A stretch of 64,000 nt of DNA from Hylemonella sp. (lineage in GTDB: Bacteria; Pseudomonadota; Gammaproteobacteria; Burkholderiales; Burkholderiaceae_C): assembly GCF_027532185.1 (NCBI RefSeq), contig NZ_JAPZSV010000005.1, forward strand, positions 124,001-188,000, read 5' to 3'. Positions 8,406 to 16,124 of the stretch are shown here, in pieces. Both the position numbers and the translations under genes were made by a program. Numbering within the stretch: position 1 is the stretch's first letter; each line of letters starts with the position of its first letter. Under the pieces are notes generated by a model, which did no database searches, was not told the DNA's origin, and saw nothing but the letters and a program-made list of their open reading frames with translations.

Positions 8406-8862
8406 GCCTGCGGCGCTTTTGTAATCCCCCCCTATCCCCCCCGCCCCTTTCCACCACCGCCGGGGTGGAAAGGGGAGCCTGGATTTGGTTGCTGGTTTTC
8501 TGGCTACGCTTCTACGAAACGGGGCGGCGCCACCGGCACTTTGTGCCGAGATTTCTCTGAGCCGGTCGTAGTAAACAGCTGCAAATCCGTGCGCCACGGG
8601 CGGCGGTCGTTTCGACCTGCCGCGATCGAGTCTGAAGTTTTTCTCGATGCTGGCGCGTAGCTGCCAGCCGGGGGAGCTCCCGCCCGGAGCCGTTAACTAC
8701 GACCAGCTCCTGGGAATGCAGGCACCCCAGTCCGGTCCGCAACCTCCCGTAACGTAGAAGCGTAGCCGGCGCGACGAGGTCAAATCCAGGCTCCCTTCTC
8801 TACCCCGGCGGGGGTAGAGAAGGGCGGGGGGATGAGTGGGGGGTTACAAAAGCGCCGCAGGC
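8406..8862. repeat. 457-bp nested inverted-repeat element, possible structured RNA or MITE-like element
   Basis: The 19-bp outer termini at 8406-8424 and 8844-8862 are perfect inverted repeats (GCCTGCGGCGC... / ...GCGCCGCAGGC). Similarity between arms continues inward with gaps: GGAGCCTGGATTT and GGCTACGCTTCTACG recur in inverted form near 8473-8515 and 8753-8795. Each arm carries a long hairpin, 12-bp stem at 8444-8475 and 14-bp stem at 8793-8824. The centre is closed by a 22-bp stem (8559-8580 with 8688-8709, 19 of 22 identical) around five small hairpins. No open reading frame or transposase is plausible inside. The element fills most of the rsmG-lysE gap (8303-8869). Confidence 0.8.
8559..8709. 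ncRNA. Candidate multi-branched structured RNA core
   Basis: Paired segments read on the plus strand: closing stem 8559-8580/8688-8709; CCGTG/CACGG 8587-8599; GCGGCGGTCG/CGACC-GCCGC 8600-8623 with one bulge; ATCGAG/CTCGAT 8625-8648; GCTGGC/GCCAGC 8649-8668; CCGGG/CCCGG 8668-8687. Almost every base falls into a helix. Which strand is transcribed, if any, is unknown. A DNA cruciform or the remnant of a mobile element would look the same, so ncRNA is an inference. Confidence 0.35.
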
Positions 8863-8869
8863 AAGGCAC

Positions 8870-9538
8870 TTAGACTGAAGAAGAAAGCCGGAGCCAAACA
8901 AGACACCGCTCGGCAGCGAGCCCAGGAACCGACAACTGTTCCACGTGAAACACCTCCACATCCGCCGGCAAAACCGCCAACTCGTCGGCGGGATGCTTCC
9001 CCTTCATCGCCATCCAGACCCCCGCCGGCGCCAGGGCCGAGCGCGACCAGGACACAAAGTCGAACAGGGAGGCAAAGGCCCGGGCGCTGACCACGTCGTA
9101 GTGGTCGTCGAGGTTTTCCACCCGGGCGTGCAGGCCCTTGAGATTGGGTAGCTTCAGCATGAGGGCCGCCTGCTGGATGAAGGTGGCTTTCTTGGCCACC
9201 GTGTCCACGCAGCTCACGGCGATGTCCGGGCAGCAGATGGCGATGACCACGCCGGGCAGTCCGGCGCCGGAACCGACGTCGAGCAAGCGCAAGCCCTGCC
9301 CGTCCACCGGCTGGCGGCCGGACAGTTGCTGCCGCAGCGGGCGGATGACGGCCAAGCTGTCGAGCAGGTGATGGGTCAGCATCTCTTCGGGCAAGCGCAC
9401 GGCCGTGAGGTTGTAGACCTTGTTCCACTTCTGGATCAGGGCCAGATAGTCCAGCAGCTTCGTGATCTGGGCATCGGACAGGTCCAGGCCGAGGTCGGCC
9501 GCCCCGGAAGTCAGGGCGGTTTGGAGATCTGCGGTCAT
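8870..9538 (-). CDS. rsmG: 16S rRNA (guanine-527-N7)-methyltransferase RsmG
   Basis: 222 residues. It carries the RsmG hallmarks WNKVYNLTAVR (38-48), HHLLDSL, and the SAM motif LLDVGSGAGLPG (85-96), followed by SVDTVAKKATF-like and ARAF segments. It methylates G527 of 16S rRNA. The start at 9538 gives the usual RsmG N terminus; upstream in-frame codons would add an Arg/Ser-rich stretch not typical of the family. The 3' end of the gene contains parS site 2, which encodes FHVEQ. It is downstream of mnmG with a 58-bp gap. Confidence 0.94.
   Translation of the reverse strand: MTADLQTALTSGAADLGLDLSDAQITKLLDYLALIQKWNKVYNLTAVRLPEEMLTHHLLDSLAVIRPLRQQLSGRQPVDGQGLRLLDVGSGAGLPGVVIAICCPDIAVSCVDTVAKKATFIQQAALMLKLPNLKGLHARVENLDDHYDVVSARAFASLFDFVSWSRSALAPAGVWMAMKGKHPADELAVLPADVEVFHVEQLSVPGLAAERCLVWLRLSSSV
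8937..8952. other. parS: parS-like centromere site 2 (inside rsmG)
   Basis: TGTTCCACGTGAAACA is a full match to the ParB recognition consensus. It lies within the last codons of rsmG, just outside the right arm of the palindromic element. Confidence 0.93.
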
Positions 9539-9596
9539 AGGCAGGCTGCGCTCTGACGAGCTGCGTTGCGAGCGACTTGGGGCGACCGGGCGTCGC

Positions 9597-11561
9597 TCAT
9601 GCCGCCTCGGTCTCTGCGACCTTGGCGAAACCGCGGAAGCCACCTTTTTTCAGATGGATCAGCAGCAGGGAGATGCTGGCCGGGGTGATGCCAGAGATGC
9701 GGCTGGCCTGGCCCAGGGTTTCCGGGCGGTGCTTCTGCAGCTTCTGCCGGGCCTCGATGGACAGGGCCGTGACGGCCATGTAGTCCAGGTCGGCCGGCAA
9801 TTTGAGGTTTTCGTAATGGGCGGCACGCTCCACTTCGTCCTTCTGGCGATCGATGTAGCCCGAATACTTGGCCCCGATCTCGATCTGCTCGACCACGGTT
9901 TCGGTCAGCTCGCCCAGCGTTTCACGTGAAACATCGGGGTTGGCGTACTTGCCGCCGTCCAGGGACATGAGCCCGGCATAGCTCACATCGGGCCGGCGCA
10001 ACAGATCAAAAAGGTGGTACTCGTGGTCGATGGCCTTGCCCAGCACCCGCTCGGCCTCGGCCGCGGAGAGGATGCGCGGGTTGACCCAGGTGGCCTTGAG
10101 GCGTTCGGTTTCACGTGAAACAGCGTCGCGCTTGCGGCAGAAAGCATCCCAGCGGGCGTCGTCCACCAGGCCCAGCTGGCGGCCGGTTTCGGTCAGGCGC
10201 AGGTCGGCATTGTCTTCGCGCAGCTGCAGGCGAAACTCGGCCCGGCTGGTGAACATGCGGTAGGGCTCGGTCACGCCCTGGGTGGTCAGATCGTCGACCA
10301 GCACGCCCAGATAGGCTTCGTCGCGGCGCGGCTGCCATGGGCCGTCGCCCCGGCACTGGAGCGCGGCGTTGATGCCGGCAAACAGGCCCTGGGCCGCAGC
10401 CTCTTCATAACCCGTGGTGCCGTTGATCTGGCCGGCAAAGAACAGGCCATTGATCTGTTTGGTCTCGAAGCTGCCCTTGAGGGAGCGCGGGTCGAAGTAG
10501 TCGTACTCGATGGCGTAGCCGGGCCGCAGGATGTGGGCGTTCTCCAGCCCCTTCATGGAGCGGACCAGTTCGTACTGAATGTCAAAGGGCAGGCTGGTCG
10601 AGATGCCGTTGGGGTAGTACTCGTTCGTCGTCAGGCCCTCGGGCTCCAGGAAGATCTGATGGCTGTCCTTGTCGGCGAAGCGGTTGATCTTGTCTTCCAC
10701 GCTAGGACAGTAGCGTGGCCCCACGCCCTCGATCTTGCCCGTGAACATGGGGCTGCGGTCAAAGCCGGAGCGGATGATCTCGTGCGTGCGCTCGTTGGTG
10801 TGCGTGATCCAGCAGGGCATCTGCTGCGGGTGCATGGCTGCGCTGCCCATGAAGCTGAACACTGGGACCGCCCCCTCGTTCACGCCGCCGGGCATGCCGT
10901 CGCCCGGCTGCTCGATGCACTGCGAAAAGTCGATGCTGCGGCCGTCGATGCGCGGCGGGGTGCCGGTCTTCAAGCGCCCTTGCGGCAGCTTGAGCTCCTT
11001 GAGCCGGGCCGAAAGGCTGACCGCCGGCGGGTCGCCTGCACGGCCGGCCGCGTAGTTGTTCAGGCCCACGTGGATCTTGCCGTCCAGGAAGGTGCCCGCC
11101 GTCAGCACCACAGTGCGGCTGCGGAAACGGATGCCCACCTGGGTGACGGCGCCGACCACGCGGTCGCCCTCCACCATCAGGTCGTCCACGGCCTGCTGGA
11201 ACAGCCAGAGATGGGGCTGGTTTTCCAGGCGGCGGCGGATGGCCGCCTTGTAAAGAACGCGATCGGCCTGGGCGCGGGTGGCGCGCACGGCCGGACCCTT
11301 GGAGCTGTTGAGGATGCGGAACTGGATGCCGCCCTCGTCGGTGGCGATGGCCATGGCCCCACCGAGCGCGTCCACCTCTTTGACCAGGTGGCCCTTGCCG
11401 ATGCCGCCGATCGAGGGGTTGCAGCTCATCTGACCCAGGGTCTCGATGTTGTGCGTCAGCAGCAGGGTCTTGGCGCCCATGCGCGCAGCGGCCAACGCGG
11501 CTTCCGTGCCGGCATGACCGCCGCCAACGACGATGACATCGAATTCTTGTGGGTAGAGCAT
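9597..11561 (-). CDS. mnmG: tRNA uridine-5-carboxymethylaminomethyl modification enzyme MnmG (GidA)
   Basis: 654 residues. The FAD-binding motif [19 protein letters not shown] is at the N terminus, followed by [26 protein letters not shown] and the C-terminal GidA-associated domain ending with [16 protein letters not shown]. With MnmE (encoded at 53818-55218) it modifies U34 of certain tRNAs. The start at 11561 gives the standard [16 protein letters not shown] terminus; the longer upstream frame has no homology-like content. Two parS sites lie in its 3' third. Confidence 0.97.
   Translation of the reverse strand: MLYPQEFDVIVVGGGHAGTEAALAAARMGAKTLLLTHNIETLGQMSCNPSIGGIGKGHLVKEVDALGGAMAIATDEGGIQFRILNSSKGPAVRATRAQADRVLYKAAIRRRLENQPHLWLFQQAVDDLMVEGDRVVGAVTQVGIRFRSRTVVLTAGTFLDGKIHVGLNNYAAGRAGDPPAVSLSARLKELKLPQGRLKTGTPPRIDGRSIDFSQCIEQPGDGMPGGVNEGAVPVFSFMGSAAMHPQQMPCWITHTNERTHEIIRSGFDRSPMFTGKIEGVGPRYCPSVEDKINRFADKDSHQIFLEPEGLTTNEYYPNGISTSLPFDIQYELVRSMKGLENAHILRPGYAIEYDYFDPRSLKGSFETKQINGLFFAGQINGTTGYEEAAAQGLFAGINAALQCRGDGPWQPRRDEAYLGVLVDDLTTQGVTEPYRMFTSRAEFRLQLREDNADLRLTETGRQLGLVDDARWDAFCRKRDAVSRETERLKATWVNPRILSAAEAERVLGKAIDHEYHLFDLLRRPDVSYAGLMSLDGGKYANPDVSRETLGELTETVVEQIEIGAKYSGYIDRQKDEVERAAHYENLKLPADLDYMAVTALSIEARQKLQKHRPETLGQASRISGITPASISLLLIHLKKGGFRGFAKVAETEAA
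9918..9933. other. parS: parS-like centromere site 3 (inside mnmG)
   Basis: CGTTTCACGTGAAACA differs from TGTTTCACGTGAAACA only at the first base. On the coding strand of mnmG it encodes VSRET. Confidence 0.92.
10107..10122. other. parS: parS-like centromere site 4 (inside mnmG)
   Basis: GGTTTCACGTGAAACA differs from the consensus only at the first base. It encodes a second VSRET in mnmG, 189 bp from site 3, which is an exact multiple of three. Confidence 0.9.
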
Positions 11562-11702
11562 GGAGATCGGGGCGCCTGCGGGCGCACACTTCGGGGCCGA
11601 GAGGCCGGGAGAGCGTGATTTTACTTGTCTGCCTCTTTTTTCGCCAGTCTTGCTGCATGGCAGCAAGAACGGAAGGTCTATGTCTATGGTTCAATGCAGC
11701 GC

Positions 11703-12281
11703 ATGAAAGTCCTCATCTTCGCGGGCAGCACCCGCCAGCAGTCCTACAACCGCAAGCTCGCCCGCGTCACCGCGGAGATGGCGCGCGCCAGCGGCGCCGA
11801 GGTCACCCTCCTGGAACTCGGTGACTTCGATGTCCCCATGTACAACGCTGACCTCGAAGCCCGGGGCACGCCGGCCGACGTGATGCGGCTCAAGCAGATC
11901 TTCTTTGAGCACCCGGCCTGGATCGTCTGTACACCCGAATACAACGCCAGCTACCCGGCCCTGGTGAAGAACACTTTCGACTGGATCTCCAGCCCGGTGA
12001 AATCCGACCCGGCCTGGACCGAAGGCTTCAAGTCCACGCGCGGCAAGGTGGTGGGCGTGCTCAGCGCCTCGCCCGGTGCGCTCGGCGGCCTGCGCTCCCA
12101 AAGCCATCTGGTCCCCCTGCTGCTCAACCTGCATTGCTGGGTCGCGCCACAGAACTACGCGCTGGGCCGTGCGGCCGAGGCCTTTGACGCCGAAGGCCGA
12201 CTGGTCAACGAAGCCGCACGCAAACCCATCCAGGCCGTGATCGACCAGGTCTTGTTCGCGGCCCAGCGTCTGAACGCCTAA
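11703..12281 (+). CDS. NADPH-dependent FMN reductase family protein
   Basis: 192 residues with a flavodoxin-like fold: MKVLIFAGSTRQQSYNRKLA for phosphate/FMN binding, then TPEYNASYPALVKNTFDW, the signature of NAD(P)H-dependent FMN or quinone reductases, and GVLSASPGALGG. It likely reduces flavin, quinone or an azo/chromate-type acceptor in the cytoplasm. The start at 11703 gives the family N terminus; an in-frame ATG at 11694 would add MQR. The gene is divergent from mnmG. Confidence 0.88.
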   Translation: MKVLIFAGSTRQQSYNRKLARVTAEMARASGAEVTLLELGDFDVPMYNADLEARGTPADVMRLKQIFFEHPAWIVCTPEYNASYPALVKNTFDWISSPVKSDPAWTEGFKSTRGKVVGVLSASPGALGGLRSQSHLVPLLLNLHCWVAPQNYALGRAAEAFDAEGRLVNEAARKPIQAVIDQVLFAAQRLNA

Positions 12282-12298
12282 GCTATTAATTTCATAGC
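12282..12298. repeat. 17-bp GCTAT...ATAGC palindrome next to a start codon (copy 2)
   Basis: GCTATTAATTTCATAGC has 5-bp arms and lies one base before the ATG at 12300. It has the same length, ends and position as the sequence at 6841-6857. Confidence 0.5.
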
Positions 12299-12299
12299 A

Positions 12300-12563
12300 A
12301 TGGATTGCCGCCCGGGCTGCGCCGCCTGCTGCATCGCGCCCTCCATCTCCAGCCCCATCCCCGGCATGCCTGAGGGCAAGCCGGCGGGGGTGCGCTGCGT
12401 GCAACTCGACGAAGGCGGCCGCTGCCGCCTCTTCGGCCAGCCCGAACGGCCCGCCGTCTGCGCCAGTCTGCGGCCTTCGGTCGAGATGTGTGGTGGTTCA
12501 GCCGACGCAGCCTTGATGTATCTCAAGAATCTCGAGCGAATGTCACAACCGGGCCGTCCATAG
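12300..12563 (+). CDS. YkgJ family cysteine-cluster protein
   Basis: 87 residues. The N-terminal CRPGCAACC pattern, then [24 protein letters not shown] and MCG form the Cys cluster of the YkgJ/YcgN (CxxCxxCC) family, thought to bind zinc or an iron-sulfur cluster. Function in this family is poorly defined. It follows the FMN reductase by 18 bp on the same strand. There is no Shine-Dalgarno sequence, and the palindrome at 12282-12298 abuts the start. Confidence 0.85.
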   Translation: MDCRPGCAACCIAPSISSPIPGMPEGKPAGVRCVQLDEGGRCRLFGQPERPAVCASLRPSVEMCGGSADAALMYLKNLERMSQPGRP

Positions 12564-12624
12564 GCTTGGTCTCCCGGTCCAAACGTCCGAGAATGAGCTT
12601 GGAGACCTGGATCGAGAGAAAAGA

Positions 12625-14646
12625 ATGGATACGGCCCGCGAGGCCCCCGTCGTTGGTGAACCCATCCTCTGGGAAAAGCTGCCACTGCAACGTCTGCCCC
12701 ACGTCGTGGTGCTGCTCGGCCTGGGGCTGAGCCTGCTCGTCTATTTCGCGACCCTGCGCTCGCTCGAACAGAAGCAACGCGCCTACTTCGAATTCCGGGC
12801 ACGCGAGGCAGCGGCCCTGGTCGAGAACCGCATGCGCAGCTACCAGCAAGTGCTGCGCAGCGTCAGCGGTCTGTTTGAGACCCAACGGGCGGTCAGCCGG
12901 GCCGAATTCCGCACCTTCATCGAGCACCAGAACCTGAGCGAGCACTTCCCCGGCATCCAGGGTGTGGGCTACGCGCGGGTCGTGCCGCCCGAGCGCCTGT
13001 CCGAGCACACCGCTGAGCTACGACGTGAGGGCTTTCCCTTCTACGAGCTCAAGCCCGCCGGGCCCCGCCCGCTTTACACCTCCATCGTCTACATCGAACC
13101 GTTCTACGGGCGCAATCTGCGCGCCTTCGGCTACGACATGTACTCCGAGCCGGTACGCCGCCTTGCGATGGACCGGGCCGTGGACACGGGGCGCATGGCC
13201 CTGTCCGGCAAGGTCCGGCTGCAGCAGGAAACCGGCACGGACGAGCAGGCCGGCTTCCTGATCTACAAAGCCCTGTTCCGGCAAGACCGGGCGCACGACA
13301 CCCCGGCGCAGCGTCGCGAACAGCTCCTGGGCTGGGTGTACGCGCCGTTTCGCATGAGCGACTTCATGCACGGCCTGCTCGGCGAACAGGCCCAGGATCT
13401 GCAGATCGACATCTACGACGGCACCACCAACACGGCGCACGATCTGATGTATGGCGAAGACGTGGAGACCGGCCACGAGGTGCCGGCCGGCTACGAGTCC
13501 GTGCAAAGGCTCTCGCTCATGGGCCACGGCTGGACCCTGCGCATCCGCGCCAACGCCAGCCTGCTGACCCGCATCGAAAGCCGCCTGCCGGCCACGCTGG
13601 GCATGGGCCTGGGCGCGCTCAGCCTGATCCTCGGGGCCCTGGTCTGGGCGCTGGTCACCGGTCGCGAACGCGCCCTGCGCACCGCCCGCGCCATGAACAC
13701 GGAGCTGCTGCTGGAGCGCACGCGGCTCAGCGCCATCCTGGAAGGTACGAAGGTGGGCACCTGGGAATGGAATGTGCAGACCGGCGCCACCACCTTCAAC
13801 GAAGAGTGGGCCCGCATCGTGGGCTACACCCTGCAGGAACTGGCACCGATCAACATCGACACCTGGATGAGGCTCGCCCATCCCGAGGACCTGCAGCGCT
13901 CGGCGCAGAAGCTCCAAGCCCACTTCAGCGGCAGCACCGCGCACTACGAGGTCGAGGCGCGCATGCGCCACAAGCTGGGCCACTGGGTCTGGGTGCTGGA
14001 CCGCGGCAAGGTCACGAGCTGGACCGAAGACGGCAAGCCCCTGATGATGCACGGCACCCACCAGGACATCACCGAGCGCAAGCAGCAGGAAGAGATGTTC
14101 CGCCATGGCGCACAGCACGACGCGCTGACCGGCCTGCCCAACCGCGTGCTGCTTGCCGACCGCCTGGAACGCACCCTGCTGGCCGCGCGGCGCGACAGCG
14201 GCGAACTCGCCCTGCTCTACCTGGACCTGGACGGCTTCAAGGAAGTCAACGACGCCCATGGCCATGAGGCGGGCGACGTGGTGCTACGTACCTTGGCGCG
14301 GCGCATCCACGCCTGCATCCGCGCATCGGACACGCTGGCGCGCCTGGGCGGCGACGAATTCGTCGTGCTGCTGCCCGACATGAAGGACCATGGGCATGCG
14401 CTGACCCTGGCCGACAAGATCATCGCCGAGGTGCGCCGTCCGGTGACCCTGCAACAGGGTGTGAGCGCACGCCTGTCCGCCAGCATCGGCATTGCGTTCT
14501 ACCCGGACCACGGCACCGATGCCCAGACCCTCCTGACGCACGCCGACCAGGCCATGTACGCCGCAAAAAAAGGCGGCAAGAATGCCGCCCGGGTCTACGA
14601 CGCGCGCCACACCCCGGCACCAACGGAGCCGGGGGGATTGCCTTAG
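12625..14646 (+). CDS. CHASE-PAS-GGDEF diguanylate cyclase, membrane sensor
   Basis: 673 residues. A first membrane segment at about 25-45 precedes a periplasmic CHASE domain (about 75-280, with GIQGVGYARVV, and PLYTSIVYIEPF). A second membrane segment lies near 325-345, a PAS/PAC unit at about 370-480 and a GGDEF domain at 490-660. The active-site motif RLGGDEF lies near 574 and is preceded by an RASD inhibitory site, so the enzyme should make c-di-GMP with product inhibition. The CHASE domain implies a small extracellular ligand. Its stop codon overlaps that of the convergent aldehyde dehydrogenase by 4 bp. Confidence 0.94.
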   Translation: MDTAREAPVVGEPILWEKLPLQRLPHVVVLLGLGLSLLVYFATLRSLEQKQRAYFEFRAREAAALVENRMRSYQQVLRSVSGLFETQRAVSRAEFRTFIEHQNLSEHFPGIQGVGYARVVPPERLSEHTAELRREGFPFYELKPAGPRPLYTSIVYIEPFYGRNLRAFGYDMYSEPVRRLAMDRAVDTGRMALSGKVRLQQETGTDEQAGFLIYKALFRQDRAHDTPAQRREQLLGWVYAPFRMSDFMHGLLGEQAQDLQIDIYDGTTNTAHDLMYGEDVETGHEVPAGYESVQRLSLMGHGWTLRIRANASLLTRIESRLPATLGMGLGALSLILGALVWALVTGRERALRTARAMNTELLLERTRLSAILEGTKVGTWEWNVQTGATTFNEEWARIVGYTLQELAPINIDTWMRLAHPEDLQRSAQKLQAHFSGSTAHYEVEARMRHKLGHWVWVLDRGKVTSWTEDGKPLMMHGTHQDITERKQQEEMFRHGAQHDALTGLPNRVLLADRLERTLLAARRDSGELALLYLDLDGFKEVNDAHGHEAGDVVLRTLARRIHACIRASDTLARLGGDEFVVLLPDMKDHGHALTLADKIIAEVRRPVTLQQGVSARLSASIGIAFYPDHGTDAQTLLTHADQAMYAAKKGGKNAARVYDARHTPAPTEPGGLP

Positions 14647-16097
14647 AAGGGATAGTGGCGCGGCGTGGTCTGCACGGTGATCCAGCGCAGCTCGGTGAAC
14701 TCGGCGATGCCGGCCTTGCCACCGAAACGGCCCAGGCCCGAGCCCTTGACGCCACCAAAAGGCATCTGCGCCTCGTCATGCACCGTGGGGCCGTTGACGT
14801 GGCAGATACCGGAGTCGATGCGGCGCGCCACGTTCATGGCGCGCGCGATGTCACCACCAAACACGGCTGCTGACAGGCCATAGGCGTTGTCGTTCGCGCA
14901 GGCCACGGCCTCTTCCACGCCGTTGACGCGCACGATGCACTTCACCGGGCCGAAGGTCTCCTCGTGGTAGATCTCCATCGCGGGCGTCACGTGGTCCAGG
15001 ATGGTGGCGGGCATCAGCGTGGTGGTGGCCTTTTCGCCGCAGACCAGCTTGGCGCCCTTGGCGAGCGCGTCGTCGATCAGGCGGTTGCAGTGCTCCACCG
15101 TGCTCATGCCGATCACCGAACCCAGCACCACAGGCTCGGGCTTGCGCGGATCGCCCAGGGGCAGGTTCTTGGCCTTGTCGGCGAACTTCTTGACGAAGGC
15201 GTCGGCGATCTTCTGGTCCACGATGATGCGCTCGGTGCTCATGCAGATCTGGCCGCTGTTGGCAAAGGCGCCGAAGGCTGCGCCGTTGACGGCGTCGTCG
15301 ATGTCGGCATCATCCAGCACCACCAGCGGGGCCTTGCCGCCGAGCTCGAGCACCACGGGCTTGAGGTACTTGGCGCAGGTCATGGCGATGATCTTGCCCA
15401 CCTTGGTCGAGCCCGTGAAATTCACGCGGCGCACGGCCGGGTGGGCCACCATGGCCTCCACCACGGCGCCGGCGTCAGCCGGGGCATTGGTGATGTAGTT
15501 CACCACGCCGGGCGGGAAGCCGGCATCCTGCAGCGCCTCGATGATGAGCTGGTGCGTGCGCGGGCAGTTCTCCGAGCCCTTGAGGATCACGGTATTGCCG
15601 CAGGCCAAGGGTGTGGCGATGGCGCGCGTGGCCAGGATGATGGGCGCATTCCAGGGCGCAATGCCCAGCACGACACCGGCGGGCTGACGCACGCCCATGG
15701 CCAGCGAGCCGGGCACATCGGAGGGTATCACCTCGCCCGCAATCTGCGTGGTCAGCGCGGCGGCCTCACGCAGCATGCCGGCGGCCAGCATGCAGTTGAA
15801 GCCGGCCCACATGGCGGTGCCACCGGTCTCGGCGCCCACGGCCTCGATGAACTTGGGCGTCTTGGCTTCCAGCGCGTCGGCGGCCTTGAGCAGCAGCATG
15901 CGGCGCTCGGTCGGGCCGGTCTGGCTCCAGGTCTTGAAGGCTTCGGCGGCGGCCTCCACCGCCATCACGGCGTCGGCCGGCGAGGCGGCCGGGGCGCGCG
16001 TGGCCACGGTGCCGTCAAGCGGGTTGCGGCGTTCGAAGGTCGCGCCCTTTTCGGCGGTGACCTTGAGGCCGTTGATGAGCATGGACATATCGGACAT
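14643..16097 (-). CDS. NAD-dependent aldehyde dehydrogenase, aromatic aldehyde (vanillin/salicylaldehyde) type
   Basis: 484 residues, full length. It has APWNAPIIL, the cofactor-loop region FTGSTKVGK, the general base in LELGGKAP and the catalytic Cys in NSGQICMSTERI, plus EETFGPV and the C-terminal PFGGVKGSGLGRFG. The overall pattern resembles vanillin, benzaldehyde and salicylaldehyde dehydrogenases, but substrate is inferred from resemblance only. AGGAG precedes the start. It is the last gene of the ABC transporter operon, 27 bp after the LivF-like gene, suggesting that the imported compound or its product is an aldehyde. Confidence 0.9.
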   Translation of the reverse strand: MSDMSMLINGLKVTAEKGATFERRNPLDGTVATRAPAASPADAVMAVEAAAEAFKTWSQTGPTERRMLLLKAADALEAKTPKFIEAVGAETGGTAMWAGFNCMLAAGMLREAAALTTQIAGEVIPSDVPGSLAMGVRQPAGVVLGIAPWNAPIILATRAIATPLACGNTVILKGSENCPRTHQLIIEALQDAGFPPGVVNYITNAPADAGAVVEAMVAHPAVRRVNFTGSTKVGKIIAMTCAKYLKPVVLELGGKAPLVVLDDADIDDAVNGAAFGAFANSGQICMSTERIIVDQKIADAFVKKFADKAKNLPLGDPRKPEPVVLGSVIGMSTVEHCNRLIDDALAKGAKLVCGEKATTTLMPATILDHVTPAMEIYHEETFGPVKCIVRVNGVEEAVACANDNAYGLSAAVFGGDIARAMNVARRIDSGICHVNGPTVHDEAQMPFGGVKGSGLGRFGGKAGIAEFTELRWITVQTTPRHYPF

Positions 16098-16124
16098 GGT
16101 TTTCTCCTAAACGGGTTCGGTTCT

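Noticed and set aside
8406-8862. Interpretation as a retron or an insertion sequence
   Set aside because: No reverse transcriptase or transposase gene, and no target duplication evident at the ends, so neither call is supported.
14989-15004. CACGTG inside the aldehyde dehydrogenase gene as a further parS site
   Set aside because: Flanking bases do not match TGTTNCACGTGNAACA; only the six-base core is shared.
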